Shown here: piece by piece, positions 53,116 through 62,487 of the stretch | Position numbering within the stretch: position 1 is the first letter of the stretch | Layout: the number at the start of each line of letters is the position of its first letter | Source of the DNA: Sphingomonas aurantiaca | GTDB taxonomy: Bacteria > Pseudomonadota > Alphaproteobacteria > Sphingomonadales > Sphingomonadaceae | Length of the DNA: 64,000 nucleotides | Direction of reading: 5' to 3' | NCBI RefSeq assembly: GCF_003050705.1 | Contig: NZ_QAOG01000007.1 | Location: forward strand, 170,997-234,996 | Notes under the pieces: generated by a model | Seen by the model: only the letters and a program-made list of their open reading frames with translations | Told to the model about the DNA's origin: nothing | Database searches by the model: none | Made by a program: the position numbers and the translations under genes

Positions 53116-54411
53116 GTGATCGACGCCGCAGACCTGGCACTGGAGAACCGATTGGAACACGATGCCTGGTGGCAGACTTATCTGGATCAATGGACGGCAC
53201 TCCCGTTTCATGACCTGATCTCGGCTGTCGCGATCTTAAGCACGGCCCTCCTGCTGGGTATCATTGCAGCGCGCCTCGCCTGCCGGTACCTTTTGCCGGC
53301 CTTGGCGCCACGGCACGCGGACGTGATCGCGCCGCGGCTGATGGCAATTGCTCGCGCTGGTGTGACGGCGCTGGTACTGACGGCGTTTTTGGGCATTCGC
53401 GGGCTGAACCCCGGCGCGGACCTTCTCCTCGCCGGAGGGCTCGGCATCGCTATTGCGGTGCTGGCCTATGAGTTTGGCCGTGCGCTTGGCCTCCAAAGCA
53501 GGCCGGCGTCGTTGATCGCGGCCACGTTGTTTCTCATCGTGCTGGCAAGTCGACTGGGTGGCCTTAGCCCTCTGATCGCGGGACTAGATCGCGCCAGCAT
53601 GAGGGTTGGCAACCGCCGCATCTCGCTGCTCGACATCGTCAATGCCGTCGGCTTGTCGCTCCTGCTGTTCCTCGCCGCGAGAGCACTTCTCGGGATTATT
53701 CTGCGCTGGATCGGACAGGCTCGGCTGCTCGACGCGGCGCAACGCGTGCTGTTCCAGAAACTCGCCCAGATCGCGGTTGTCACCGTCGCGATCTTCGTCG
53801 GTATCGACCTTCTCGGCATTGATCTCACAGCGTTGGCTGTTTTCTCCGGGGCGTTCGGGCTCGCGATCGGTTTCGGTTTGCAGAAGACGCTCGGCAATCT
53901 GATCGCCGGTCTCATCCTGCTGCTCGACCGATCGATCAAACCCGGCGATGTCATCGCGGTGGGCGACACCTTCGGCTGGGTCAACAAGATCGGCGTTCGC
54001 GCGGTCTCAGTCCTGACCCGCGATGGCAAGGAGCATCTGATCCCGAACGAACGGCTGATGACCGACGAAGTCGAAAACTGGTCTTTTTCAAGCCGGGACG
54101 TCAGGGTTCATGTCGGATTTCGGGTATCGTTCGATTGCGATCTGCGACTTGCGCAGAGGCTCGCCGTTGAAGCCGCCTCCGTCTCGCCCCGTGTGCTGAC
54201 CGAACCCGCCCCTGTCTGCTGGATCAAGGAATTTGGCGACAACGGGGTAGAGTTCGACCTGCGGATATGGATCGACAGTCCCGAGGCGGGGGTTGGGAAC
54301 GTCACTAGCGACGTGTTCTTTCGCATCTGGGATCTGTTCAAGGAACATGGCGTCACCATGCCAGTGCCCCAGCGCGATCTGCGCTTTCATTCGCCACCAA
54401 GCGGGGAATAA
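53116..54411 (+). CDS. MscS-family mechanosensitive channel, larger form
   Basis: The 431-residue protein starts at GTG 53116 (VIDAADLALENRLEHDAWWQ). Six helices are predicted, and the MscS core follows (FSGAFGLAIGFGLQKTLGNL; IAGLILLLDRSIKPGDVIAV; HLIPNERLMTDEVENWSFSS). It has additional N-terminal helices compared with the 326-residue copy at 37275. The C-terminus reads FKEHGVTMPVPQRDLRFHSP, as expected for the beta-barrel domain end. It precedes nhaA. Confidence 0.93.
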   Translation: MIDAADLALENRLEHDAWWQTYLDQWTALPFHDLISAVAILSTALLLGIIAARLACRYLLPALAPRHADVIAPRLMAIARAGVTALVLTAFLGIRGLNPGADLLLAGGLGIAIAVLAYEFGRALGLQSRPASLIAATLFLIVLASRLGGLSPLIAGLDRASMRVGNRRISLLDIVNAVGLSLLLFLAARALLGIILRWIGQARLLDAAQRVLFQKLAQIAVVTVAIFVGIDLLGIDLTALAVFSGAFGLAIGFGLQKTLGNLIAGLILLLDRSIKPGDVIAVGDTFGWVNKIGVRAVSVLTRDGKEHLIPNERLMTDEVENWSFSSRDVRVHVGFRVSFDCDLRLAQRLAVEAASVSPRVLTEPAPVCWIKEFGDNGVEFDLRIWIDSPEAGVGNVTSDVFFRIWDLFKEHGVTMPVPQRDLRFHSPPSGE

Positions 54412-54561
54412 CTCCGACATAGTACCACTGCCACCCTGATCGGGTTGCCCCGGTCAATTTCCGGTGCGATAGGGCGCGACGGGTGCTCTCATGTCAATGG
54501 GGCAGGTTTTTACGCTGGTCGGGCCGCCAGCGCTGAAAATTTGTGTCCGGAGACCGTCACG
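54412..54561 (+). other. 150-nt leader upstream of nhaA
   Basis: The gap between the mscS stop and ATG 54562 is GC-rich with pairing potential (for example TCGGGCCGCCAGCGCTG near 54515-54535). Structured RNA motifs upstream of nhaA genes are known in other bacteria. I could not match this leader to one, so it is only flagged. Confidence 0.2.
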
Positions 54562-55752
<1,191 letters not shown>

Positions 55753-55779
55753 GCGACGGGGTGGCGAACGGACCAAAAC

Positions 55780-56949
55780 GTGCTCGACGCGCCTGCCCAT
55801 CATTGTTTTAATACTGGATACGGGAAAAAAATCTTGAGAGCTGGCACATTGCCCGCCCCGATCCGCGCATTGCCTTGGTCGATGCTCGCGACGGTAATGG
55901 CGATCACCACATTTGGTCTGGTGACGCTTTACTCGGCCGCCGGAGGGCATCTTGCGCCCTGGGCGACGAACCAGGCGGTGCGTTTCGCGGTGCTGTTCGC
56001 AGGGATGCTCGTGCTCTCGCGCGTTTCCGTCGCGACGTGGAAGCAGCATGCCTACACCTTCTACGCCATCACGCTCGCGTTGCTCCTGCTCGTCGAATTG
56101 TTCGGGCATATCGGCATGGGCGCTCAGCGCTGGATCGATTTGGGCATCATCCGCCTGCAGCCCTCCGAGTTCATGAAGCTCGCAGTCGTGCTGAGCGTGG
56201 CCCGCTTCTACGACACAGTACCGCCCGGTTTCATCAGCCGCCCCGGCGTATTGATCATCCCGGTTGCGCTGGTCGCGGTTCCGGCCGGGCTGGTGATGCT
56301 GCAACCCGATCTCGGTACGGCGATGATGATCACCATCGCCGGGACGACGATGATCTTCCTCGCGGGTACGAAAATGCGGTGGTTTATCGGCGCCGGCGCG
56401 ATCGTAGGCGCCCTGCTGCCGGTCGCATGGGGGTTGCTGCACGACTATCAGAAGAACCGCATCTTGATCTTCATGGATCCGGAAAGCGATCCGCTCGGCA
56501 CCGGCTACCATTTGTCGCAGTCCAAGATCGCGATCGGATCCGGCGGCATTTTCGGCAAGGGGTTTCTGCAAGGGACGCAAAGCCACCTGAAATACCTCCC
56601 AGAAACACACACCGACTTCATTTTCTCGACGATGACGGAGGAGTGGGGGATGATGGGCGGCCTGTTCGTCCTTCTGGCCTATGGCTACCTCGTCAGGTGG
56701 GCCTTGAACCTGGGGTTCGATGGCAAGTCGATGTTTGCTCGTCTGGTCGCTGCTGGACTTGCGATGACGCTGTTTCTGTATGTCAGCATCAACATCGCGA
56801 TGGTCATGGGCCTGGCACCTGTCGTCGGCATCCCGCTGCCGCTGCTATCCTATGGGGGATCGGCAATGATGACCGTTTTGATCCTGCTTGGAATCCTCAT
56901 GTCGATTCACCGAGAGCGGTTCCAGACACGCCATATCGGGGGGCTATGA
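55780..56949 (+). CDS. rodA: SEDS-family glycosyltransferase, RodA/FtsW-type
   Basis: SEDS proteins polymerise peptidoglycan with a partner class B PBP. The frame from GTG 55780 encodes 389 residues; TTG 55834 is another start, giving 371. Family motifs: ARWID-like GMGAQRWIDLGIIRLQPSEF, LMLQPDLGTAMMITIAGTTM, LLHDYQKNRILIFMDPESDP, GLLQGTQ-like GFLQGTQSHLKYLPETHTDF and PLLSYGGSAMM. It resembles RodA more than FtsW. No PBP2 or mreC gene is adjacent, so this looks like an extra, solo copy. It is in the middle of ion-transport genes. Confidence 0.88.
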   Translation: MLDAPAHHCFNTGYGKKILRAGTLPAPIRALPWSMLATVMAITTFGLVTLYSAAGGHLAPWATNQAVRFAVLFAGMLVLSRVSVATWKQHAYTFYAITLALLLLVELFGHIGMGAQRWIDLGIIRLQPSEFMKLAVVLSVARFYDTVPPGFISRPGVLIIPVALVAVPAGLVMLQPDLGTAMMITIAGTTMIFLAGTKMRWFIGAGAIVGALLPVAWGLLHDYQKNRILIFMDPESDPLGTGYHLSQSKIAIGSGGIFGKGFLQGTQSHLKYLPETHTDFIFSTMTEEWGMMGGLFVLLAYGYLVRWALNLGFDGKSMFARLVAAGLAMTLFLYVSINIAMVMGLAPVVGIPLPLLSYGGSAMMTVLILLGILMSIHRERFQTRHIGGL

Positions 56950-57033
56950 CTCTGCTGAATGCTATGGCTTGGTTCCGATCCTCGACGGACCAACCTAGCT
57001 TCACAACAGCGGCGTGCCGATGCAAGAGATAGC

Positions 57034-58056
57034 ATGCACACTGACGATGCCGACACGGTGCACTATCGCCTTCGACGCCAGAGCCGAACCCCGGCGTGGC
57101 TGGCCTTGTCCTGGCGGGCGCTGGTCGCGCTGGCGCTGATCGGCATCGCGCTAGCGGTCCACTGGTTCGATCGCGACGGCTTACGGCAGAACTCGGGCGA
57201 GCCCGTGACGTTCGCCGACATCCTGTATTTCACGATGATTACCGTGACGACCGTCGGCTACGGCGACATCGTGCCTGTGACGCAGCAGGCGCGGATGTTC
57301 GATACCTTCGTCGTGACGCCGATCCGGCTCTTCGTATGGCTCATCTTTCTAGGTACCGCGTATGATTTTCTGCTCAAAGGCGTCTGGGAGAAATGGCGTA
57401 TGTCGGTAATCCAGCGACATCTCGAAGGCCATGTCGTGGTCGCCGGTTTCGGCACGAGCGGGTCCGAGGCCGTAAGCGAGCTCATCCGTCGCGGTGCCGA
57501 TCCGGGCACGATCGTGGTGGTCGATGAGCGCGCCGCGGCGTTACGCACGGCGGAGAGTTGCGGCACGACGGTGATGGAGGGGAACGCAACGCGCAACGCA
57601 GCGCTGGAGGCGGCCCGTCTTTCCAAGGCCCGGGCGCTCATCGTCTCCGCCGGTCGCGACGATACCTCGATCCTGATCGTGCTGACGGCGCGGCGAATCG
57701 CGCCCGATCTACCGATCAGCGTGGTGATCCGATCGGAGGACAATGAAGCGATCGCGCATCAGGCCGGCGCCAACGTGGTCATCAACCCGGCCAGCTTTGC
57801 CGGTCTCCTGCTCGCCGGCTCCACGCACGGCGCACATACCGCCGAATACATGGCCGATCTTGCCGCATCCGGCGGGCGTGTGGTCCTGCGCGAACGCGAA
57901 GTCTCCGCAGAGGAAGTGGGCAAGCCGCTTGCCGACATCGCCACCGGGCTCGGTCACCGCATCTATCGTGGGCATCAGGACTTTTGCTTCTGGGAGCCTG
58001 AAGCTGCCTGTCTGGAAGCTGGCGATATTATTGTGGAAGTCATCCCTCGTCGTTGA
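57034..58056 (+). CDS. Potassium channel with NAD-binding (TrkA-N) domain
   Basis: From ATG 57034 (MHTDDADTVHYRLRRQSRTP) the 340-residue protein has a two-helix pore module with the selectivity filter TVGYGD at 73-78, followed by a TrkA-N/RCK Rossmann domain (VVVAGFGTSGSEAVSELIRR from about 133; NATRNAALEAARL) and a C-terminal TrkA-C-like region. It is of the Kch or MthK type, gated by a cytoplasmic ligand. It lies 84 nt after the rodA-like gene. Confidence 0.93.
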   Translation: MHTDDADTVHYRLRRQSRTPAWLALSWRALVALALIGIALAVHWFDRDGLRQNSGEPVTFADILYFTMITVTTVGYGDIVPVTQQARMFDTFVVTPIRLFVWLIFLGTAYDFLLKGVWEKWRMSVIQRHLEGHVVVAGFGTSGSEAVSELIRRGADPGTIVVVDERAAALRTAESCGTTVMEGNATRNAALEAARLSKARALIVSAGRDDTSILIVLTARRIAPDLPISVVIRSEDNEAIAHQAGANVVINPASFAGLLLAGSTHGAHTAEYMADLAASGGRVVLREREVSAEEVGKPLADIATGLGHRIYRGHQDFCFWEPEAACLEAGDIIVEVIPRR

Positions 58057-58278
58057 CCTCTTTTATCAAGTGGCAAAGCTTTTTTGGATAATTAGGCAAG
58101 CGCGAGCTTAGACACCCGAATTAGCTAGACTGGAACTTGGGATCTTTCTTGAACTTGGTATAGCTCTAGGCAAGGAGCCTGCTGGCAGCCTCGCGAACCT
58201 GGCGTCCGTTTGGGTGCAACGGTGACCTTCCCCGTCCACTGATTGGCCATCGTTGGCAGCCGGCGTTAAAATGGCAAA

Positions 58279-58420
58279 ATGATGAAGAGCCAAATCAATC
58301 CGCGCGTGTTCTGGGGTGCGTCCGCTATCATTGCCTTGCTCCTGGCAACGACGCTTGCGATACCGGGTACCGCAGACGCCGCTTTCAAGGCAGCGCAAAG
58401 CTGGGCGATCGACACCTTTG
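58279..58420 (+). pseudogene. N-terminal stub of a BCCT-family transporter
   Basis: From ATG 58279 the first 48 residues (INPRVFWGASAIIALLLATT; FKAAQSWAIDTFGGRY) match the N-terminus and first helix of BCCT betaine/choline/carnitine transporters. After about 58420 the similarity ends and the frame closes at 58521 with no transporter sequence. The rest of the roughly 500-residue protein is absent from the window, so this is a truncated remnant. It lies in the gap between the K+ channel and the sulfite-oxidase-like gene. Confidence 0.6.
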
Positions 58421-58758
58421 GGGGTCGGTACATAGAATGGACCCAGATATACGCTAAGCGCCGACAGGTCTGCTTGGGTGTCCGAAAACACCCGTTTGTC
58501 GCGCATCTGCGATGGCGATAGGGTTTTCCGTCATCCCTGGTGCCTAGCGACGACTTTTGGGACAAAGCCGTCGTAGCAAGCTCAGCCACATTGAGTCGAT
58601 CTACGGGAAAGGCTGTCTTGCACTCGGCGCCTCTTGCGCGACGGCATGGCGATCGCTCCCCCCGTCTAGAAAGGGATAGGCTATCGAAAGAGTCTGGGTG
58701 ACATCGTCCAGCCAAACGATCAATTTCGCTATTGATTTCATCATGGTAGGCCGCTTGC
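58421..58758. other. 338-bp stretch after the BCCT stub, no gene called
   Basis: I see no gene on either strand that is supported beyond short chance frames, and no strong hairpin. The stretch is probably what remains after a deletion that removed most of the BCCT gene. The promoter for the gene at 58759 should lie in its last part. Confidence 0.4.
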
Positions 58759-59844
58759 ATGACCGCATCCGATCGCGCCGAACAGAATCTAATCCTCCGC
58801 TGTCCGGAGCCGCTCAATGCGGAAACGCCTCCGGATAAACTGATCACGTCCTTCCTGACGCCGCAGGCGAATTTCTACATCCGCAGTCACGGACCTACGC
58901 CGGAGCTGGCCGACGATCATCGTATAGCGCTGGACGGCTTGGTCGACCGCCCGCGCTCCTACACGGTCGCCGAACTTCAAACGGCATTTGCGACCCGGAC
59001 AGTGACCGCGACCATGCAGTGCGCCGGCAATCGTCGGGCACATCTTCAAGACGTGGAAAAGACTTCGGGCGATCCCTGGGACGTGGGCGCGATCGGCAAT
59101 GCGGCTTGGACCGGCGTCGCACTGTGCGACGTACTCGCCGCGGCCGGCATCCAAGATGGCGCGTCGTTCGTCGGCACTACGGGGGCCGACGACGTGGATG
59201 TCGATGGTGAGACGGCGCCGTTCGGTGCCTCGATCTCGATCGCCAAGGCGCTAGAGCCGGACGTGCTCATCGCCTGGGGCATGAACGGCGAGGTGCTGGC
59301 CCCCGAACATGGCGCACCGCTGCGGCTCGTCGTGCCGGGCTATGCGGGCGTTCGTAGCGCCAAGTGGCTGACGCGCATCGAGGTGCGCGATCGCCCGTCC
59401 GATGCGCCGATCCAGGCCAAGGACTACAAGCTCTTTCCGGCGTCGGTAGCGAAGGAGGACGCGGATTGGGACCGGGGCCTGACGATCGAGGAGATGCCGC
59501 TCAACGCTGCGATCTGCGCCCCCGTGGACGGCGCGCATATCGGCGCCGGCGCATGCGAAATCGCGGGCTATGCGGTCGCCTTCGGCCGAGCGGTCTCGCG
59601 CGTCGAGGTCTCCGTCAATGACGGCACCGACTGGCTGCAGGCGGAACTGACCAGCCAACCGGATTCACCCTGGAGCTGGACGCAGTGGCACGTCACGGTC
59701 GATCTCTCGCCCGGGCTCCACGTCCTGGTCGTGCGCGCCGTCGACGGTGCCGGGCAGATGCAGCCCGAACGGCCCGAAGCGATCTGGAACTTCGCCGGCT
59801 ATCTCTCGACGGCTTGGCATCGCATCACCGTCACCGCTGGCTGA
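58759..59844 (+). CDS. Sulfite-oxidase-family molybdenum enzyme, cytoplasmic form
   Basis: The 361-residue protein has the sulfite oxidase fold: a molybdopterin-binding domain (about 20-250) with the Mo-ligand Cys88 in ATMQCAGNRRAHL, and a C-terminal dimerisation domain (about 255-361) with VSVNDGTDWLQAEL and WNFAGYLSTAWHRI. No signal peptide is seen, so unlike SorA at 62488 it should remain in the cytoplasm. The stop overlaps the DUF202 gene start (TGATG). Whether it uses sulfite or another substrate is unknown. Confidence 0.88.
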   Translation: MTASDRAEQNLILRCPEPLNAETPPDKLITSFLTPQANFYIRSHGPTPELADDHRIALDGLVDRPRSYTVAELQTAFATRTVTATMQCAGNRRAHLQDVEKTSGDPWDVGAIGNAAWTGVALCDVLAAAGIQDGASFVGTTGADDVDVDGETAPFGASISIAKALEPDVLIAWGMNGEVLAPEHGAPLRLVVPGYAGVRSAKWLTRIEVRDRPSDAPIQAKDYKLFPASVAKEDADWDRGLTIEEMPLNAAICAPVDGAHIGAGACEIAGYAVAFGRAVSRVEVSVNDGTDWLQAELTSQPDSPWSWTQWHVTVDLSPGLHVLVVRAVDGAGQMQPERPEAIWNFAGYLSTAWHRITVTAG

Positions 59845-60284
59845 TGGACGCGCCGCACAACGCCGATCGGGCCCATGCGAAGCTCGCGGAGAGCGCGAGC
59901 TCGCTAAAGGACAGCGCAGTCCAGCAGGTGGACAGCGCTGATCGTCGCACGGAGCTTGCTGCAGACCGCACAATCCTCGCCGGCGAACGCACCTATGCCG
60001 CCTGGGTGCGTACCGGCCTGGCGGCGCTCGCTTCCGGGATCGGCGCGCGCGCGCTGCTCAAGGACGTCGTGTTCCCGTGGCTGGCGACGGCGACCGGGAC
60101 GATGCTGATCCTGTTCAGCGCCTTTTGCTTCGTCGCCGCGGTGTGGCGAGAGATGGGTGCCGGCGCCCCGCCGCCACGACCGGACATAAAGCGCCTGCCC
60201 GCGGCGTTGCTCGTGGTGATGAACGGGTTTCTCATGCTCGTGTCGCTGGCCGCGCTCGTCGGCATCTGGACGGCACGCTCGTAG
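59844..60284 (+). CDS. DUF202 (YidH-like) membrane protein
   Basis: From ATG 59844 the 146-residue protein has a hydrophilic start and then the DUF202 pattern: DRTILAGERTYAAWVRTGLA (the family RTxLAxERTxLAWxRT motif) followed by three helices. The function of DUF202 is not known. It is translationally coupled to the molybdenum enzyme before it. It is followed by a 250-bp gap and a fluoride riboswitch. Confidence 0.88.
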   Translation: MDAPHNADRAHAKLAESASSLKDSAVQQVDSADRRTELAADRTILAGERTYAAWVRTGLAALASGIGARALLKDVVFPWLATATGTMLILFSAFCFVAAVWREMGAGAPPPRPDIKRLPAALLVVMNGFLMLVSLAALVGIWTARS

Positions 60285-60534
60285 CGCAGCGACGCCAACC
60301 GCGCTGCGAGCCGATCAGCTCCAGCAGCGCATCGGCGGCTTTCGTGCGGTATAGCTCCTTGCGACGCAGCCCGAGAACGACGCGCGGGCCGAAACCGATT
60401 GGTCCCGCATGCAACGTAACCGGAGTCGGTACATATAACGGGCTCAGATAGACGCTAACGACCGGCCGGTCCGAGCATTTGCCCGACCAACATGCCCATT
60501 GACGGTTGGGGCCAACGTCTCATAGATCGACCTC

Positions 60535-60596
60535 GGCAATGGATTTCTGCCGGGCAATTTGGCCGAACCGCTCTGACATGAGCTGATGATTCCTAC
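60535..60596 (+). ncRNA. Fluoride riboswitch (crcB motif)
   Basis: The sequence has the conserved blocks in order: GGCAATGGATTTCTGCC (60535-60551), AACCGCTC (60566-60573) and GCTGATGATTCCTAC (60582-60596), with a short pairing stem CTC/GAG between the last two. These match the consensus of the crcB RNA motif, which binds fluoride and turns on export genes. It lies 29 nt before the start of the CLC-F-type gene, behind which AAGGAGG (60615-60621) forms the ribosome-binding site, so the switch probably acts on expression of that gene. I rate this highly because three conserved blocks agree. Confidence 0.9.
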
Positions 60597-60625
60597 TTGG
60601 CGCCGTCAGGCAGCAAGGAGGAATT

Positions 60626-61989
60626 GTGCGCGCTACCTTTCGCAATCTGGTCGACACGCTGAACGTCGCGGCATTCGTGCGCGATCGTCACGACCATGCG
60701 ATCTCTGTCCTGCGCTGGGCGCTGATCCTGCTGCCCATGGCGGCACTCGTCGGGACGCTATGTGCGGCGTTCCTGTTGAGCCTCGATACCGTTACGCGAC
60801 TGCGGTTCGCATCGCCCTGGCTGCTCTATCTGCTGCCGGTGGGCGGGTTCGTGGTCGGATTGCTCTACCATCTCACCGGGCGCTCGTGGAGGGCGGCAAC
60901 AACCTGATCGTCGAGCAGATTCACGAGCCGGGCGGCGGTGTGCCGCTGCGGATGGCGCCGCTCATCTTCTTCGGCACAGTGGTGACGCATCTTTTCGGTG
61001 GCTCGGCCGGACGTGAAGGCACCGCCGTCCAATTAGGCGGAAGCCTTGCCAGCGGTTTCGGCCGCGCGCTCCACCTCGATGCGGGCGGCACGCGCATCCT
61101 GTTGAAGACGGGGATCGCAGCCGGGTTCGGCGCGGTCTTCGGCACGCCGATCGCAGGAGCGGTCTTCGCGCTCGAAGTGCTGGCGATCAGCCGCGTTGAA
61201 TATTCCGCGCTGGTGCCTTGCCTCGTTGCAGCGCTGGTCGGCGATTGGACGTGCCTCGCCTGGGGTATCCATCACGGTGTCTACCCGATCGGTGCGTTGA
61301 TACCCGTCGATGCGCTGCTCGTGACGAAGGCAGGTGTTGCGGGGATCATATTCGGACTGGTCGGTCTGGCCTTCGCCGAAGCCAACCACGTGGTCGGGGG
61401 ATGGCTCAAGCGGATCGTTCCCTATGGTCCACTACGTCCAGTGATCGGCGGGGCCGTCGTTATCGCGCTCGTCTTCCTGTTCGGCACGCGCGACTATCTG
61501 GGCCTGGGTGTCCTGGCAGCGGGGCCCGACAGCCTTACCATCGCCAGCTTCTTCGGACCGGACACGCATCGGTGGAGTTGGGCGATCAAGCTGCTGTTTA
61601 CCGTCGTCACGCTCGGCGCGGGTTTCAAAGGCGGTGAAGTCACGCCTTTGTTCTTCATCGGCGCAGCGCTCGGTAACGCGCTGGCGCCTTTCTTGGGCGT
61701 GCCGACGGGCCTGTTCGCCGCGATCGGCTTTGTCGCGGTCTTTGCCGGGGCCGCCAATACCCCGCTCGCCTGCACCTTCATGGGAATCGAACTGTTCGGC
61801 GCCGCCTATGCGGTGCCGATCGCCGTCGCCTGTTTCGTGGCCTATCTCTGCTCGGGCCACAACGGCATCTACCTGTCGCAGCGCGTTGCGATACCCAAGG
61901 TGCCGGCAGACGGTCTGGCGCCCAATGCGACACTGCGCGAGACACGTACACGCCGCACAGCACTTCGCGCGCAAAACCGCGTGTCGTGA
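60626..61989 (+). pseudogene. CLC-F-type fluoride/proton antiporter gene with a frameshift
   Basis: The product starts at GTG 60626 (RATFRNLVDTLNVAAFVRDR) and runs to VVGLLYHLTGRS near 60885, then shifts frame and continues as VEGGNNLIVEQIHEPGGGVP to the stop at 61989. One missing G in TCGTGGAG near 60886 would restore an uninterrupted protein of about 450 residues. The motifs GGNNLI, GGSAGREGTAVQLGG (with GREGT and not the GREGP of chloride ClCs) and FKGGEVTPLFFIGAALGNAL identify the CLC-F branch, which exports fluoride. The fluoride riboswitch upstream agrees. As given, the gene is broken. Confidence 0.85.
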
Positions 61990-61998
61990 GTTGATGGC

Positions 61999-62475
61999 TT
62001 AACCTGATCCTCCCGATACGTCGGGCGCAGCCTTCGGATCGGGGTCCTGTGCCTTGCCCTTCGCGGCGCCCGGCTGCTTCGTGCTCATGGCAGTCAGATA
62101 GGCGACGATCGCCGGTACGTCGGCTGCGGCGACGGGTGCCTTGTAGACCTCGCGCATCTTGGTGACCTCCGCGGTCCACTGGTCGCCAGAGAGTGGTGGC
62201 TGGTTCAGCGCCATGCTCGCCGAATGACACGACGTGCAGTTGGCATTGATGACATCGGCATGCGGGCCGGCGGGATATTGACCTTCGTCGGTCGGAAGAT
62301 CGACCGAGGTGGACGCCAGCGAAAAGCCGCGCGCCGAGACGCTTGGCGGCGGTGGTGCGGTCGGGGCCGCAGGCGGCGGGGCGACGCGGCTGTTCGGGGC
62401 ACCGATCGCGAGCAGAAGAACGACGGTCGCGCCGACGAACCCGAACGACAGCGTGCCGATGGAAGGCGTTTTCAT
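61999..62475 (-). CDS. sorB: Cytochrome c subunit of sulfite dehydrogenase
   Basis: The 158-residue protein has an N-terminal helix (FVGATVVLLLAIGAP) or signal anchor, a Pro/Ala-rich linker, and a single haem c motif CTSCH (NANCTSCHSASMALNQPP) in the middle, with a Met ligand candidate (TKMREVY). It begins 12 nt after the sorA-like gene on the same strand. SorB takes electrons from SorA. The C-terminal tail is Lys/Pro-rich and unusual in length. It is convergent with the CLC-F-type gene (9 nt between stops). Confidence 0.85.
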   Translation of the reverse strand: MKTPSIGTLSFGFVGATVVLLLAIGAPNSRVAPPPAAPTAPPPPSVSARGFSLASTSVDLPTDEGQYPAGPHADVINANCTSCHSASMALNQPPLSGDQWTAEVTKMREVYKAPVAAADVPAIVAYLTAMSTKQPGAAKGKAQDPDPKAAPDVSGGSG

Positions 62476-62487
62476 GCGGTGCGCTCC

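Noticed and set aside
60285..60490. Minus-strand stretch that reads PRVVLGLRRKELYRTKAADA
   Set aside because: It resembles the C-terminal end of a LysR-type regulator, but it has no start, no N-terminal HTH and runs into DUF202 antisense, so I list it only as a possible relic.
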